Shown: positions 54,373 through 63,969, counted from the first letter of the stretch. The stretch: DNA of 64,000 bases from Pseudalkalibacillus hwajinpoensis (GCF_039851965.1 NZ_CP156674.1:1302001-1366000), one strand, 5' to 3'. Program-made: numbers and translations. The notes: generated by a model not told the origin, from the letters alone.

Positions 54373-56976
54373 TTACAATATTTCGATATACCCTTCTGTT
54401 CCATGCACACGAATTCGTTGCCCATCTTTTATTAGTTTGGTAGCATTTTCCACACCGACCACTGCTGGTAAGCCATATTCACGTGCGATAACTGCTCCAT
54501 GGGTCATCAGTCCACCAACTTCAGTTACTAAACCTTTTATTGATAAAAATAATGGTGTCCAACTAGGGTCAGTAAAGGAGGTGACTATTATATCTCCATC
54601 TTCTAGATCAGCATCTTTCATGTTTAAGATGACACGTGCTCGTCCCTCTATAACTCCAGAAGAAACAGGTAGACCTACAATAGCTTCGGCTGGGAGATTT
54701 TCTCGTTTGTACTCACCTGCAATGATTTCACCTTCAGACGTGAAAACACGTGGGGGAGTTAGTTTTTCATATAACTTGTACTCGTCTTTTCGTTTGTTGA
54801 TGATCTGGTAATCCAGTTTATTTGTGCGTACGACTTCCCGTAGTTCTTCAAAAGTGAGATAGTATATATCTTCTTTTACATGAATAACTTTGGCTTGTAC
54901 GAGTTGTTCGGCTTCTTTCAGTAAAGCCTGCTTATAAACGAAGTAGCGATTAATCATGGCGTATTTTGGATATTCACGATAACCGATATAATTCCGTATT
55001 AAGCTGATCAATCGTTTTGTCTTTTTGGTTTTTCGTTTACCCCCCGGTAATTGCTTCAATCGATCTAATAACTCTTGTTCTTTTTTCAAAGCTTCCTGTC
55101 GCCCTTGCTCAAATTTCCTATTGCTAGCATTAGGCTCGAAATTTTTGATGTTACTGAGAATCATTGGGACAAGTGCAGTTGGCTTTTCGCTCCAACGAAC
55201 TTTAGTAATATCGATTTCTCCACTGCATCGCATTCCGTATTTGTTGAGAAAAGCATAGATAGCGTCTCGGGTTTCCTGTCCACCATCAAACTTAACCAGT
55301 TCATCCAAAAAGTTATCATCTTTTACATGTTGTAAATAATCAATTACTTCTGGATAAGGACGAATCACATCTGCAACATCCAATAGCGAAAGCCCCATTT
55401 CCGAAGTAATATTGTTCGGTGCAGATTGAGACAGCGCGTCTGCTACGTTTTTTTCACCTAACCACTTCTTCATTTTTTCATTAATCCATGATGAAGCGTC
55501 CATAGCAGCCCTAATCACATCCAAACTTTGCGGGTCAAATAAAATCTTCTTTAATTGCTGGATATCTTCTAGAATAAACCTAAATAATTCCGCTCCTGAT
55601 TTCGTTTGAATGTTTTGTTTTAACTCTTCTATCGATGTTTGACTCCTTCTAATCAAATCATGAACGATTGTCGGATCGTTGTCGATTTGTTCTAGAAAAC
55701 TCTCAGACGTATCTCTATTGCTTTCACTGTGACTCGGTGCTTTTTCACCATTCGGTAACGATTTTATAAAGTCTTCTCGCTCTACTATAGTCATGAGTGC
55801 GTCTTTTATGAGCGGATCAGATTGTCCCATTGCATTTAATAAAATTTCTCTGAGGGCAGGTGAAGCCAGCGAATGTGTGCAGTCAACAAACAACCTTCCG
55901 CCAGCTTTATACATAGGTGCATTAGTTGTTAACAGGAATAAAGACAATCCCAATGGTTTCATAGGGTCGGTCATCATTTGTTGATGACCAACAGATACAT
56001 AGACGTGATTTTCTTGATCATTCGTTTCAGGGATGGGGTATAGAGTCGTTATTGAACGACTCTGGACAATGTAAAATGTATCATCAACCAAACACCATTC
56101 AATGTCTTGCGGGCAACCGAAATAAGCTTCGATCTGTCTTCCGATGCGTGCTAGATGTAAAATTTGTTGATCAGTAAGTGTTTGAGTCTTTTGCTGATCA
56201 GGCTTGATCTGCTGTGTCTCTGTTCCGCCTTCTTTTAGTCCATAGATAGCCATTTTTTTGGTTGCTAACCTCTTATCGACGATTTCCTCTTCCTGTACTT
56301 TATAACAATCTGCAGATACTAGGCCAGAGACCAGTGCTTCTCCAAGTCCAAAACTGGCATCGATTGACAGTAGTTTCCGGTTAGAAGTAATCGGATCGGC
56401 GGTAAATAAAATCCCTGAAGCCTGTGGGAAAACCATCCTCTGAACAATAACGGATAAATAAACTTGGCTGTGGTCAAATCCGCTGTTCATCCGGTAGATT
56501 ACCGCACGATCCGTAAATAGGGAAGCCCAACACTTTCTGATATGGCGCAAGATTGCTTCTTTTCCGACGATATTTAAATAGGAGTCTTGTTGACCAGCAA
56601 AAGAGGCATGTGGTAAATCTTCAGCAGTCGCACTAGAACGCACTGCATAAGCATGTTCATTGCCAAAATGGGAGAGATAGTGAGCAACTGCTTTCACAAC
56701 ATCGGAAGGAATTTCTACTTCCATAATGATTTCACGAATCTTCCTGCTGATTTCACCAATTTGATCTCGCTCCGCTATTTTTAGGTGATCCAACAAAGCA
56801 TGATACGTTTCGTTTTGTTCTATTGCTTTTTGATATCCCGCTGTTGTAACACAAAATCCTTCTGGTACTTGTATTCCTTCAATTTTTGATAATTCCCCTA
56901 AATTCAACCCTTTTCCGCCAACGACCAAAAGCTGCGTTTTTTCCATTTCCTGAAAACCGAGAACCAAATGACTCAT
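54373..56976 (-). CDS. rph: Rifampicin phosphotransferase (PEP synthase-like)
   Basis: 867 residues, the length of Listeria Rph. ATP-grasp domain (about 1-315): VGGKGLNLGELSKIEGIQVP, YAVRSSATAEDLPHASFAGQ. A rifampicin-binding middle region follows. The swivelling phosphohistidine domain at the end has GGLMTHGAVIAREYGLPAVV with His826. Homologues inactivate rifamycins by phosphorylating the ansa-bridge hydroxyl using ATP. PEP synthase differs by its PEP-binding barrel, not seen here. AGGAGAG precedes ATG 56976. Single gene. Confidence 0.88.
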   Translation of the reverse strand: MSHLVLGFQEMEKTQLLVVGGKGLNLGELSKIEGIQVPEGFCVTTAGYQKAIEQNETYHALLDHLKIAERDQIGEISRKIREIIMEVEIPSDVVKAVAHYLSHFGNEHAYAVRSSATAEDLPHASFAGQQDSYLNIVGKEAILRHIRKCWASLFTDRAVIYRMNSGFDHSQVYLSVIVQRMVFPQASGILFTADPITSNRKLLSIDASFGLGEALVSGLVSADCYKVQEEEIVDKRLATKKMAIYGLKEGGTETQQIKPDQQKTQTLTDQQILHLARIGRQIEAYFGCPQDIEWCLVDDTFYIVQSRSITTLYPIPETNDQENHVYVSVGHQQMMTDPMKPLGLSLFLLTTNAPMYKAGGRLFVDCTHSLASPALREILLNAMGQSDPLIKDALMTIVEREDFIKSLPNGEKAPSHSESNRDTSESFLEQIDNDPTIVHDLIRRSQTSIEELKQNIQTKSGAELFRFILEDIQQLKKILFDPQSLDVIRAAMDASSWINEKMKKWLGEKNVADALSQSAPNNITSEMGLSLLDVADVIRPYPEVIDYLQHVKDDNFLDELVKFDGGQETRDAIYAFLNKYGMRCSGEIDITKVRWSEKPTALVPMILSNIKNFEPNASNRKFEQGRQEALKKEQELLDRLKQLPGGKRKTKKTKRLISLIRNYIGYREYPKYAMINRYFVYKQALLKEAEQLVQAKVIHVKEDIYYLTFEELREVVRTNKLDYQIINKRKDEYKLYEKLTPPRVFTSEGEIIAGEYKRENLPAEAIVGLPVSSGVIEGRARVILNMKDADLEDGDIIVTSFTDPSWTPLFLSIKGLVTEVGGLMTHGAVIAREYGLPAVVGVENATKLIKDGQRIRVHGTEGYIEIL

Positions 56977-57506
56977 TCAACATCTCTCCTAACCATTAAA
57001 TTGAGTAAAACATTTGACAAGAGTTTTACCGGCATGGTACAATTAAAATGTAATATGGAATAATTGTGTTAAAATAACATTTAGCAGTTGTGATCTGATT
57101 ATATCATCGTGTCTGTTTATGTGCAATATAAAAGAACCTCCCCTCCGCTAACCTGCCTAGCTAATTAAAAATCCAAGTCCCCCATCATAATATTGTTTTC
57201 TATGTAACTAAGTCTCTCGCTACTACTTTAAGCATTCAAAACAATTCCTTGTTTATTTTTTAACACCTTAAATAACAACCATAATCGCATCCGAAATATC
57301 GAAACGCCAACAGCTGTTGTCAATCAGTTAATTGGTATGCTATTTCACTTGTTAATTCGGCAATTAAAACAGGAATAACCCTTACATATCAATAAAAAAC
57401 CGAGTATAAAACCTTTGCGATTTCATACTCAGTTTCCAATGCTAATTCTATTGTTTCTCCACGTTTTCTAAACTACTTAACAATCGTTGGGATGCCTTTT
57501 TTGTAT
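56977..57506. other. AT-rich gene-free region upstream of rph
   Basis: Very AT-rich. The rph promoter should lie here on the minus strand; several weak AT-rich boxes (e.g. TTGTCA near 57018) but no convincing pair. An imperfect hairpin ACCGAGTAT...ATACTCAGT (57402-57433) may be a terminator. Nothing else seen. Confidence 0.4.
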
Positions 57507-57566
57507 AAAACAGATGCGATATCTGCGATTCTGCGATTATATCCGCGAAAATTCCATTTTATCCAC
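57507..57566 (-). repeat. Degenerate tandem repeat, exact 20-nt period (3 units)
   Basis: On the minus strand the units begin GTGGAT (57566), GCGGAT (57546) and GCAGAT (57526), each followed by an AT-rich half such as ATAATCGCAGAATC. Same motif and period as at 28093-28192. Confidence 0.65.
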
Positions 57567-57592
57567 GATCACTAGACTAGCTTCTTGAGCTT

Positions 57593-57859
57593 TTATACTT
57601 CTCCGCTACTAATCAGATTGGCAATGTTGTTGTGATACTTTTGATAATGCAGAGAGCTAATATGTGATTCAACAGCCTCCTGATTCGCCCAGACTTCATT
57701 GATTACGAATGTTGTATCTTCAATTGACTGATGGACATCATACTGCACACATAAATCTTCATTTCTTGACCCTCCTAACACTTCTTCAAGGACACGCCTA
57801 ACATCGTCCTCATAGCCTTCCTTTGGCTTGAGAATAGCTGTAATCGCGATTAGTTCCAT
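57593..57859 (-). CDS. Putative quinol monooxygenase (ABM domain)
   Basis: 88 residues from ATG 57859 (GGAGG 9 nt upstream). MELIAITAILKPKEGYEDDV, CVQYDVHQSIEDTTFVINEV and ESHISSLHYQKYHNNI match YgiN/ABM proteins. Second such protein in the window. Single gene. Confidence 0.87.
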   Translation of the reverse strand: MELIAITAILKPKEGYEDDVRRVLEEVLGGSRNEDLCVQYDVHQSIEDTTFVINEVWANQEAVESHISSLHYQKYHNNIANLISSGEV

Positions 57860-57953
57860 AATGTATGACCTCCACATATGCAATTAGGACAAGCATAAAA
57901 GGTTCTTATTATCAACGCAAAAATAGTGCCTATTCTTTCTTTACCTAACAACT

Positions 57954-58190
57954 TTAAGAAACCGGTTTTAAAATCGTCCTTTGAAGTGGAACGCCACCCA
58001 TGCTCACATTCCGCTCAATGAACACAAAGGGTTTCCCATCGATCATGAAGTGGCGATGACCGAGATAATCGACCTCTTTCCCCTGCGATACAAGCTCGCT
58101 TCTAATGGCTTTGATATACTCATTGAAATCCATATACCGCTCATTAAAATCAATTGTAATGTGGTCTTTCCGATAACCCCCATTAACCAA
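57954..58190 (-). CDS. Hypothetical protein, about 78 residues, start unsure
   Basis: Not recognised. The frame MDFNEYIKAIRSELVSQGKE then VDYLGHRHFMIDGKPFVFIE has coding character, with acidic and basic residues and a strand-like C-terminus. The only start upstream is a TTG at 58190 without a ribosome site; ATG at 58133 is also weak. May be a remnant. Confidence 0.45.
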   Translation of the reverse strand: MVNGGYRKDHITIDFNERYMDFNEYIKAIRSELVSQGKEVDYLGHRHFMIDGKPFVFIERNVSMGGVPLQRTILKPVS

Positions 58191-58323
58191 TTAAACCCTG
58201 TTAGTAACTAGCTACGCTTCCTATTAAAACCCACATTTAATTCCCTCCAATCGCCACTATTCTATTTACGATTTAGGCAATATGAACGTTTCATTAATTG
58301 AGAAAAAAAGGAATATAAGGAAT

Positions 58324-59034
58324 TTATTTTTGAGATCTCGATTTAACCAGAAGGAAATGGGGATTGGTCATTAAGTAGTTATAGGCAAACTGATTATTTA
58401 CTTTCATCTCCTTAACTGGCTGCGGCTCAATTAATTCTTCCATACAAAAATGATTGGTCACAGAATTGATTACATCCTGTAGCGCCCTTCTGTAGAAGCA
58501 TACATCAATTGTGATTTCCTGTTTGTGCCACGTTTCTGTTAGCAGCGTTGTTTTGAAATAATCCTTCGTTTCAAAACGAGTAAAGTCCATAAATGGATGA
58601 TGAACGGAGAATAACAGCTTACCACCAGACTTTAGCACCCTGTCGAATTCCTCTAAAACGGGATTCCAATCTTCAAGGTAATGAAGCGTTAATGAACTAA
58701 TAATCAAGTCAAAGGAATTCTCATCAAAGGGGAGCGACTGTGTTAAATCATGTTGCATAAAACTCGCTCTTTCTCCAAGGCGGCGCTTAGCTGCGTGAAT
58801 CATTTCAGAACTCAAATCGACTCCTGTTACATCAGCCCCTCTCCCCACCAGTTGTTCTGAATACCAGCCTGCTGAACACCCAGCATCTAGAGCTTTCTTC
58901 CCACTAAGATCCTGATCAACCTCATCCATCATTGCCGGTCGTTCATAAAAAGCATTGTAAGGGGAAGCGTGGTCAATGCTCTTTTCATACGTACTGGTCA
59001 GAGCATTATACGTGTCTTCGGTCGATTTTCTCAT
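58324..59034 (-). CDS. Class I SAM-dependent methyltransferase
   Basis: 236 residues from ATG 59034 (GAGGAGG 5 nt upstream). ALDAGCSAGWYSEQLVGRGA (SAM loop), VTGVDLSSEMIHAAKRRLG, FDLIISSLTLHYLEDW and RVLKSGGKLLFSVHHPFMD. Target unknown. Single gene. Confidence 0.9.
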   Translation of the reverse strand: MRKSTEDTYNALTSTYEKSIDHASPYNAFYERPAMMDEVDQDLSGKKALDAGCSAGWYSEQLVGRGADVTGVDLSSEMIHAAKRRLGERASFMQHDLTQSLPFDENSFDLIISSLTLHYLEDWNPVLEEFDRVLKSGGKLLFSVHHPFMDFTRFETKDYFKTTLLTETWHKQEITIDVCFYRRALQDVINSVTNHFCMEELIEPQPVKEMKVNNQFAYNYLMTNPHFLLVKSRSQK

Positions 59035-59170
59035 CATTTCCTCCTCAACTTCTTTAATCAAAATCAAAATCGAGTTTAGTACTTTTGAATCGAACTTTAC
59101 GTGATATGTTTTAAATTCACTCTATCTGTCAATACATCAACTAGTACCTCAACTAAAGGAGGAATTTAAA

Positions 59171-59470
59171 ATGGCTCTATTAGAAATTAGCGTCACACCA
59201 GTTGGCACAGGACAGACAAGCATGAGTAAATTTGTTACGGATGCTATTAGATTAGCAGAAAAAGAAGGGTTTCACTATCATATCAGCCCAACATCGACCA
59301 TATTTGAAGGAAATGTAGACGAGCTTTTTGAATTAGCACGAGATATTCATACAAGTGCGTTGAAAAATGGCTCTGACCGCGTCATCACGAATATTCGGAT
59401 CGAGGATCGTGAAGACAAACCGCTAAATATTGACGGGCAAATTAATGAAGTGAAAAGCGGACTTGGATAA
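59171..59470 (+). CDS. MTH1187/YqgV-family thiamine-binding protein
   Basis: 99 residues: MALLEISVTPVGTGQTSMSK, HYHISPTSTIFEGNVDELFE and GSDRVITNIRIEDREDKPL. This ferredoxin-like family binds thiamine or its HMP part. AAAGGAGGA precedes the start. Confidence 0.9.
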   Translation: MALLEISVTPVGTGQTSMSKFVTDAIRLAEKEGFHYHISPTSTIFEGNVDELFELARDIHTSALKNGSDRVITNIRIEDREDKPLNIDGQINEVKSGLG

Positions 59471-59477
59471 TTTAAAG

Positions 59478-59503
59478 AAGGAGAGCCGAATGGCTCTCCT
59501 TTT
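59478..59503 (+). terminator. Terminator after the thiamine-binding protein gene
   Basis: AAGGAGAGCC/GGCTCTCCTT stem, GAAT loop, TTTT tail. Confidence 0.92.
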
Positions 59504-60650
59504 ACTTGATTATTTCTTCTTTTCTCAAAACACCTTCAATTCCTAGACGAGCTTCCTTCACGACAGATTCACGCCATTCTGGATTGTCTGGATAAAACAT
59601 CGCTTCGAACTCCCCAAGAATCCATTGAATATCACCCACTGACTCAGCACCTTCCCAGTATAGGTGGTTTTCAAGAATGATTGTCATAAATTCTCTTAGC
59701 TCAGCCTGCTTTCCAGTTCCAAACGTTCCGAATTCAAACAGTGCAGAGAAAAGATATGTTTCCGGAAAATCTTCCTCTTTTAATTTATAGAAGTGATTGG
59801 TCGAGTCACCTTTTACTTTTTTAGGAGTGAACTGCTCAATGTTTTTTACCCCGTACGTACTTGTTAACTCATCTACCTCACGACCGTCTTGCTCCGATAT
59901 CACCATTGTTATTTCGTTAGTTGGTCCAAGAGCTGTGTGCCAATCCATGTGTATAACAGCAGGATAGGTGGATAATAATTTCTTCTGGACACTTTTTAGA
60001 AATACAGCTGATTCCTCAGCGGTTGACCCACCATAATAAACACCGCGCTCAAATTGGAATTGTCCCATTCCTTTGGCCTTCTTAATTCCACTGTATCCTT
60101 CTTTCACAAGACCCTTAACTAACTGGGCATACAGCCTATGTTTCTCTTTATCTAAATCAATTATTTTCGAATTAGGCAAGAAAAGGTCGCTCTCTTTTGC
60201 ATAGTTCCTATTAACGTTTTTTCGAATAGAATTCTCATCATAGAAATAATTGCGGTTTAAGTCAACATTATTTTCAGTTACCCGGCGAAAATGGCGCATT
60301 CCCCAGGGGTTTAGGGCATGAATCAAACAAATGCCTGTTGTCTCAGGATCGATCCCATCAAGGTATTCCTCCACAAACATGTGGATTACTCCTGCACCTG
60401 TGTACCCCTCGATCCCATGCTCACCTGATGTAAAAAACAAAACACGGTCATTCGAAGTAAGTGCCTCGGCATAAATCATGTCAATTGTATTATCTTCTTC
60501 CTTGCCAATTGATTCGCTAGTCAATTGTGCAGAAGGCCATTTTTTCTTTATAAAATTGAAATGGTTTCTAAATGTCTCACGGGATTGTACGTAGTTCTTT
60601 GCAAAGTACTCGTCAGTCTGTTTCATAAGTGATAATTCCCTTCTATCCAT
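59502..60650 (-). CDS. DUF2817 family zinc-dependent hydrolase
   Basis: 382 residues from ATG 60650 (AAAGGA, 9 nt). FFTSGEHGIEGYTGAGVIHM carries the HxxE zinc motif, and NPWGMRHFRRVTENNVDLNR is the DUF2817 signature; HMDWHTALGP adds the later His. Related to M14 carboxypeptidases and aspartoacylases. Substrate unknown. An upstream GTG (60692) is a less likely start. Confidence 0.88.
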   Translation of the reverse strand: MDRRELSLMKQTDEYFAKNYVQSRETFRNHFNFIKKKWPSAQLTSESIGKEEDNTIDMIYAEALTSNDRVLFFTSGEHGIEGYTGAGVIHMFVEEYLDGIDPETTGICLIHALNPWGMRHFRRVTENNVDLNRNYFYDENSIRKNVNRNYAKESDLFLPNSKIIDLDKEKHRLYAQLVKGLVKEGYSGIKKAKGMGQFQFERGVYYGGSTAEESAVFLKSVQKKLLSTYPAVIHMDWHTALGPTNEITMVISEQDGREVDELTSTYGVKNIEQFTPKKVKGDSTNHFYKLKEEDFPETYLFSALFEFGTFGTGKQAELREFMTIILENHLYWEGAESVGDIQWILGEFEAMFYPDNPEWRESVVKEARLGIEGVLRKEEIIK

Positions 60651-60721
60651 TTTACCCATTCCTTTCCACATTCCTGAAATATCAAACTTCACCTTCCATG
60701 GATAAGAAGAAAAAGGACAAC

Positions 60722-60756
60722 AAAAAAAGATGAAAACTCAGTTCAGAGTCTTCATC
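60722..60756 (-). terminator. Terminator of the small membrane protein gene
   Basis: GATGAA-ACTC/GAGT-TTCATC stem followed on the minus strand by seven T residues. Confidence 0.85.
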
Positions 60757-60924
60757 TTATTTGTGCTCATAATCTCTTTGGATCTTATGAGCTTCATTAT
60801 ACTCGGCCAGTTCTAACTCAAGTCTTTTTTGCGTTCGCTTCTTGTCTACGTTCAAAAATAGGGCTGCAACTGCAATGAACCCTATGCTTAACATTAGAAA
60901 TTGTAAAATCATTTCAAATGACAT
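60757..60924 (-). CDS. 55-residue single-pass membrane protein
   Basis: Not recognised. MSFEMILQFLMLSIGFIAVA then ALFLNVDKKRTQ gives one membrane helix (about 5-25), followed by a charged helix KRLELELAEYNEAHKIQRDY. GTGAGG lies 9 nt before ATG 60924, and a terminator follows the stop. It is 87 nt downstream of the MFS gene, so may share its transcript. Confidence 0.75.
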   Translation of the reverse strand: MSFEMILQFLMLSIGFIAVAALFLNVDKKRTQKRLELELAEYNEAHKIQRDYEHK

Positions 60925-61010
60925 CACACATTACCTCACTTTATCTTTTATAGAGTTCCTTTTCCAGGTACTCATTGGGGTAAGAGGTAATTCCCCTGTT
61001 TTGCAACACT

Positions 61011-62213
61011 TTAAACATTTTCTTTTGTATCAGGTTTTATTACATAAATGCCGAGCAGCATTGCAAGCATACTGACCCCTGCCGAAATGTAAAAGACCAT
61101 GCTATTAGATTGATCCATTAAAACCGCATAGAGTGGCGGTCCTGCGGCGACTCCCAGAAAACGTGTTGAGCTATAAAGTGAGGTAATGGTTCCCCTTTCT
61201 TCTTTCTTTATTCCTTCTGTAATTAACGCGTCAAGACTGGGTAACGCCATGCCGATCCCAATACCAGAAAGAAATAAAATCATTAATATTAGCCATAATC
61301 TGTCGGTAAACGAAACAAGGAAGGTCGATCCCGCTAGAAGAAATAAACCAATTACCACACACCACTTCATAACGATTTTATTCTCTCCGATTCGCTTCCC
61401 AGTTACATATGAGGCAACGGAAAGGGCTACAAGAGGGATGGCAATAATAGCTCCTTTTTTAACCCCTACAATGTTAAACTCTTCCTCAAGAAAACCAGCT
61501 AAATAGAAGAGCACGCCAAAAAGGACAAACATGATAATCCCACCTATTGTAAACGTAGCCGTTAACCATTTCCCTTCATGTTGGAAAATCTCTTTTACAC
61601 AACTAAGGAATGCTGAAATCGTTTGCGGTTTTTCTTTTTTATCTGGTGATTCTACAAGGAAAATGACAAGGATGATCGAAATAAGTGAGAAGACTGGAAT
61701 GGATAAAAAGGGTAAGTACCAGAGAAATGAAGCTAGCAAAGCTCCGAGAATGGGACTGAGCACTTTTCCAATTGTATTTGATGTTTCAATCAGCCCAAGA
61801 CCAGCACTAACTTCTTTATCGCTTTTAAACAGATCTCCAACAAATGGAAGAACGACTGGAGCGGCACCGGATGATCCAATCCCCTGAAGAACTCTGCCAA
61901 TTAAAATAACAGCATAAGGTTCTTCAAGTGACCAGGCTGCCCACGCCGTAATAAGACCGCCACACCCAGCTATAAACAAGCTCGGAATAATGATTTTCTT
62001 GCGTCCATATCGATCAGATAAATAACCTGCAATTGGAATAAACAGAATTGCTGCAACGGAGTAGAGCGTGATAATCATTGACACTTCAAAGGATGTGATG
62101 CCGAGCTTCTTTTCAATAATAGGCAACACCGGAATAAGCATTGAATTACCAAGGGTCATTACAAGCGGAATCGAGGCAAGCGAAATAAGATCCCACTTCT
62201 TTTTATCGTCCAT
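61011..62213 (-). CDS. MFS multidrug-type transporter
   Basis: 400 residues, twelve membrane segments. MTLGNSMLIPVLPIIEKKLG, the GYLSDRYGRKKIIIPSL loop, GRVLQGIGSSGAAPVVLPF (motif C-like) and GIGMALPSLDALITEGIKKE. Probably proton-driven drug export. GGAGG precedes ATG 62213; the open frame further upstream to 62390 lacks coding character. Confidence 0.9.
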   Translation of the reverse strand: MDDKKKWDLISLASIPLVMTLGNSMLIPVLPIIEKKLGITSFEVSMIITLYSVAAILFIPIAGYLSDRYGRKKIIIPSLFIAGCGGLITAWAAWSLEEPYAVILIGRVLQGIGSSGAAPVVLPFVGDLFKSDKEVSAGLGLIETSNTIGKVLSPILGALLASFLWYLPFLSIPVFSLISIILVIFLVESPDKKEKPQTISAFLSCVKEIFQHEGKWLTATFTIGGIIMFVLFGVLFYLAGFLEEEFNIVGVKKGAIIAIPLVALSVASYVTGKRIGENKIVMKWCVVIGLFLLAGSTFLVSFTDRLWLILMILFLSGIGIGMALPSLDALITEGIKKEERGTITSLYSSTRFLGVAAGPPLYAVLMDQSNSMVFYISAGVSMLAMLLGIYVIKPDTKENV

Positions 62214-62480
62214 AAACTTCCTCCAAAGGATTGTACTTGGGGACTTCATTTGAATGAGCCTAGATGACAATGTTCGTGAATCGCTACTTCTCATGTAGTT
62301 TGCCTGCTCATCTTCACGGGTATACCTTAGTAAAAGATGGTTTCGGAATAAAGTATAAATAAAGGTAGAACCAAAATAGTTAATCGTCAAAAAGGTGTAA
62401 CATAGCTTACAGTTATAAGGTCAATTTATTTCGTACACTATATGGAGATCTATGTATCAATCCATTTGGAGGTTAAACAC

Positions 62481-62876
62481 ATGATCACACTTTACACATC
62501 ACCAAGCTGCACCTCGTGCAGAAAAGCTAAAGCATGGCTTGAGGAGCATAATCTTCCTTATGAACAGCGGAACATGTTTGCAAAGCCGTTAACTGAAGAT
62601 GAAATTAAATCCATTATCCGCATGACGGAAAAAGGAACAGAGGAAATTATTTCAAGGCGTTCCAAAGCCTTTGGTGCACTTGAAAAAGAACTGGATGAGC
62701 TTACGTTACAGGAACTCTACAGCTTAATTAAAGAAAACCCTGGCATTCTTAAGCGCCCAATTTTACTTGATACAAAGCGTCTTCAGGTTGGTTTCCATGA
62801 AGACGAAATTCGAAGCTTTCTCCCACGTAAAGTAAGAGCATTTCAACTTGAGCAAATTTTACAGGATGCCCAATAA
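62481..62876 (+). CDS. spx: Spx global redox regulator (or close paralogue)
   Basis: 131 residues, exactly the Spx length. Redox switch Cys10-Thr-Ser-Cys13 (TSPSCTSCRKA), the RMTEKGTEEIISRRSKAF region that contacts RNA polymerase alpha, and the RPILLDTKRLQVGFHEDEIR C-terminal block. Binds alpha-CTD under disulfide stress. GGAGG precedes ATG 62481. The genes usually next to spx (opp, mecA) are not here, so this may be a second copy. Confidence 0.93.
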   Translation: MITLYTSPSCTSCRKAKAWLEEHNLPYEQRNMFAKPLTEDEIKSIIRMTEKGTEEIISRRSKAFGALEKELDELTLQELYSLIKENPGILKRPILLDTKRLQVGFHEDEIRSFLPRKVRAFQLEQILQDAQ

Positions 62877-62877
62877 T

Positions 62878-62915
62878 AAAAGCGAAAGAGGCTAACTAGC
62901 TTCTTTCGCTTTTTT
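62878..62915. terminator. Bidirectional terminator between spx and lspA-like gene
   Basis: AAAAGCGAAAGA/TCTTTCGCTTTT stem; the lspA-like stop codon lies in its loop. Confidence 0.88.
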
Positions 62916-63390
62916 GTATTGGATTTTCTAACTTGTCAAGAAATGGAATTGTGAATCTACGCATTAGATAGAGTGCAACAATCATAATAAATCCAAATCG
63001 AATCTCCATATCAGCCACATTGAAAATGCCTGGGCTGCCTTTTATTGAAATGAAGTCAATCACGTATCCATACTGAATACGATCAATCAGATTGCTGAGT
63101 CCACCGCTTATTATTAGTGCAAATCCCGTCTTTACGAGAAGCGTTTTGGGGTTCGCTTGCCAGTACCCATATGAAAGCAGAAGAACAATTAATATTTGTA
63201 ATCCAATTAACAATTCTGTATACCCTTCTAACAATCCCAGGGTAGCACCTGGATTATAATACAATTGCCAGGAAAGGTACCCTTCCACAATTTCATTCCG
63301 TTCATGTAACTGAAGATCAGCATCCATCAAACGCTTAGTCATAAAATCGATGACCAGGAATCCTGCTATGAGCATAATCATTCGTTTCAT
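62896..63390 (-). CDS. lspA: Signal peptidase II (LspA) family protein
   Basis: 164 residues with four membrane segments. Catalytic Asp112 in YVIDFI and Asp127 in GIFNVADMEIR; GGLSNLIDRIQYG and VIDFMTKRL near the N-terminus are also conserved. The loop YYNPGATLG differs slightly from the usual NxGAAFG. Cleaves the signal peptide of lipidated prolipoproteins. The start ATG 63390 has GGAAGG upstream. Isolated, not beside ileS or rluD, so perhaps a paralogue. Confidence 0.88.
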   Translation of the reverse strand: MKRMIMLIAGFLVIDFMTKRLMDADLQLHERNEIVEGYLSWQLYYNPGATLGLLEGYTELLIGLQILIVLLLSYGYWQANPKTLLVKTGFALIISGGLSNLIDRIQYGYVIDFISIKGSPGIFNVADMEIRFGFIMIVALYLMRRFTIPFLDKLENPIQKSERS

Positions 63391-63552
63391 CACAAATGCC
63401 TTCCCTTCACTTCCATTTCCTATCATTATGCTATGGCGTTCAGTAATTTTCCAGTAAGCTACCTTACCACCTTGATTAGTGTTGTTCTGCTTAGGGTATT
63501 GACTACAGTAGGTCATACAAATCAATTTGCTCAAACTGGAGGTATTCACTTT

Positions 63553-63969
63553 ATGTATCAAACCATTTTACTTGCATCGGATGGCTCTGATGATTCAATT
63601 AAAGCTGCAGAGCAAGCCTGTAAATTAGCCACCCTAACCAATGCTCAACTGGACATTGTATACGTTGTAGATGGAGAAGCGTCAAAACACGACGTCTTAC
63701 ACAACGTAGATTCTTTCGAGATGGACGAGGACCGCAAAGATAAACTATTCACAGTTGAAGAAAAAGCAGTGGAAGCTGATGTATCATACGAAGTTAATAT
63801 TCTCCGCGGCAATCCATCTTCCACTATTGTCGAATATGCCGCTGAACAAGATGTTGACCTCATCGTAATGGGAACTAGAGGATTAAACGTATTACAGGAA
63901 ATGGTTCTTGGCAGTGTCAGCCACCAGGTGATTCAAAAAGCGAATTGCCCAGTACTCGTCGTAAAATAA
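63553..63969 (+). CDS. Universal stress protein (UspA family)
   Basis: 138 residues from ATG 63553 (TGGAGG 10 nt upstream). TILLASDGSDDSIKAAEQAC and the ATP-binding GTRGLNVLQEMVLGSVS (G-x2-G-x9-GS) near the C-terminus, ending CPVLVVK. Nucleotide-binding stress protein. Single gene; only 31 nt remain to the window edge. Confidence 0.93.
   Translation: MYQTILLASDGSDDSIKAAEQACKLATLTNAQLDIVYVVDGEASKHDVLHNVDSFEMDEDRKDKLFTVEEKAVEADVSYEVNILRGNPSSTIVEYAAEQDVDLIVMGTRGLNVLQEMVLGSVSHQVIQKANCPVLVVK

Noticed and set aside
61011..62390. Longer reading of the second MFS gene from 62390
   Set aside because: GGAGG precedes ATG 62213 and the upstream part does not look like a signal or membrane segment.
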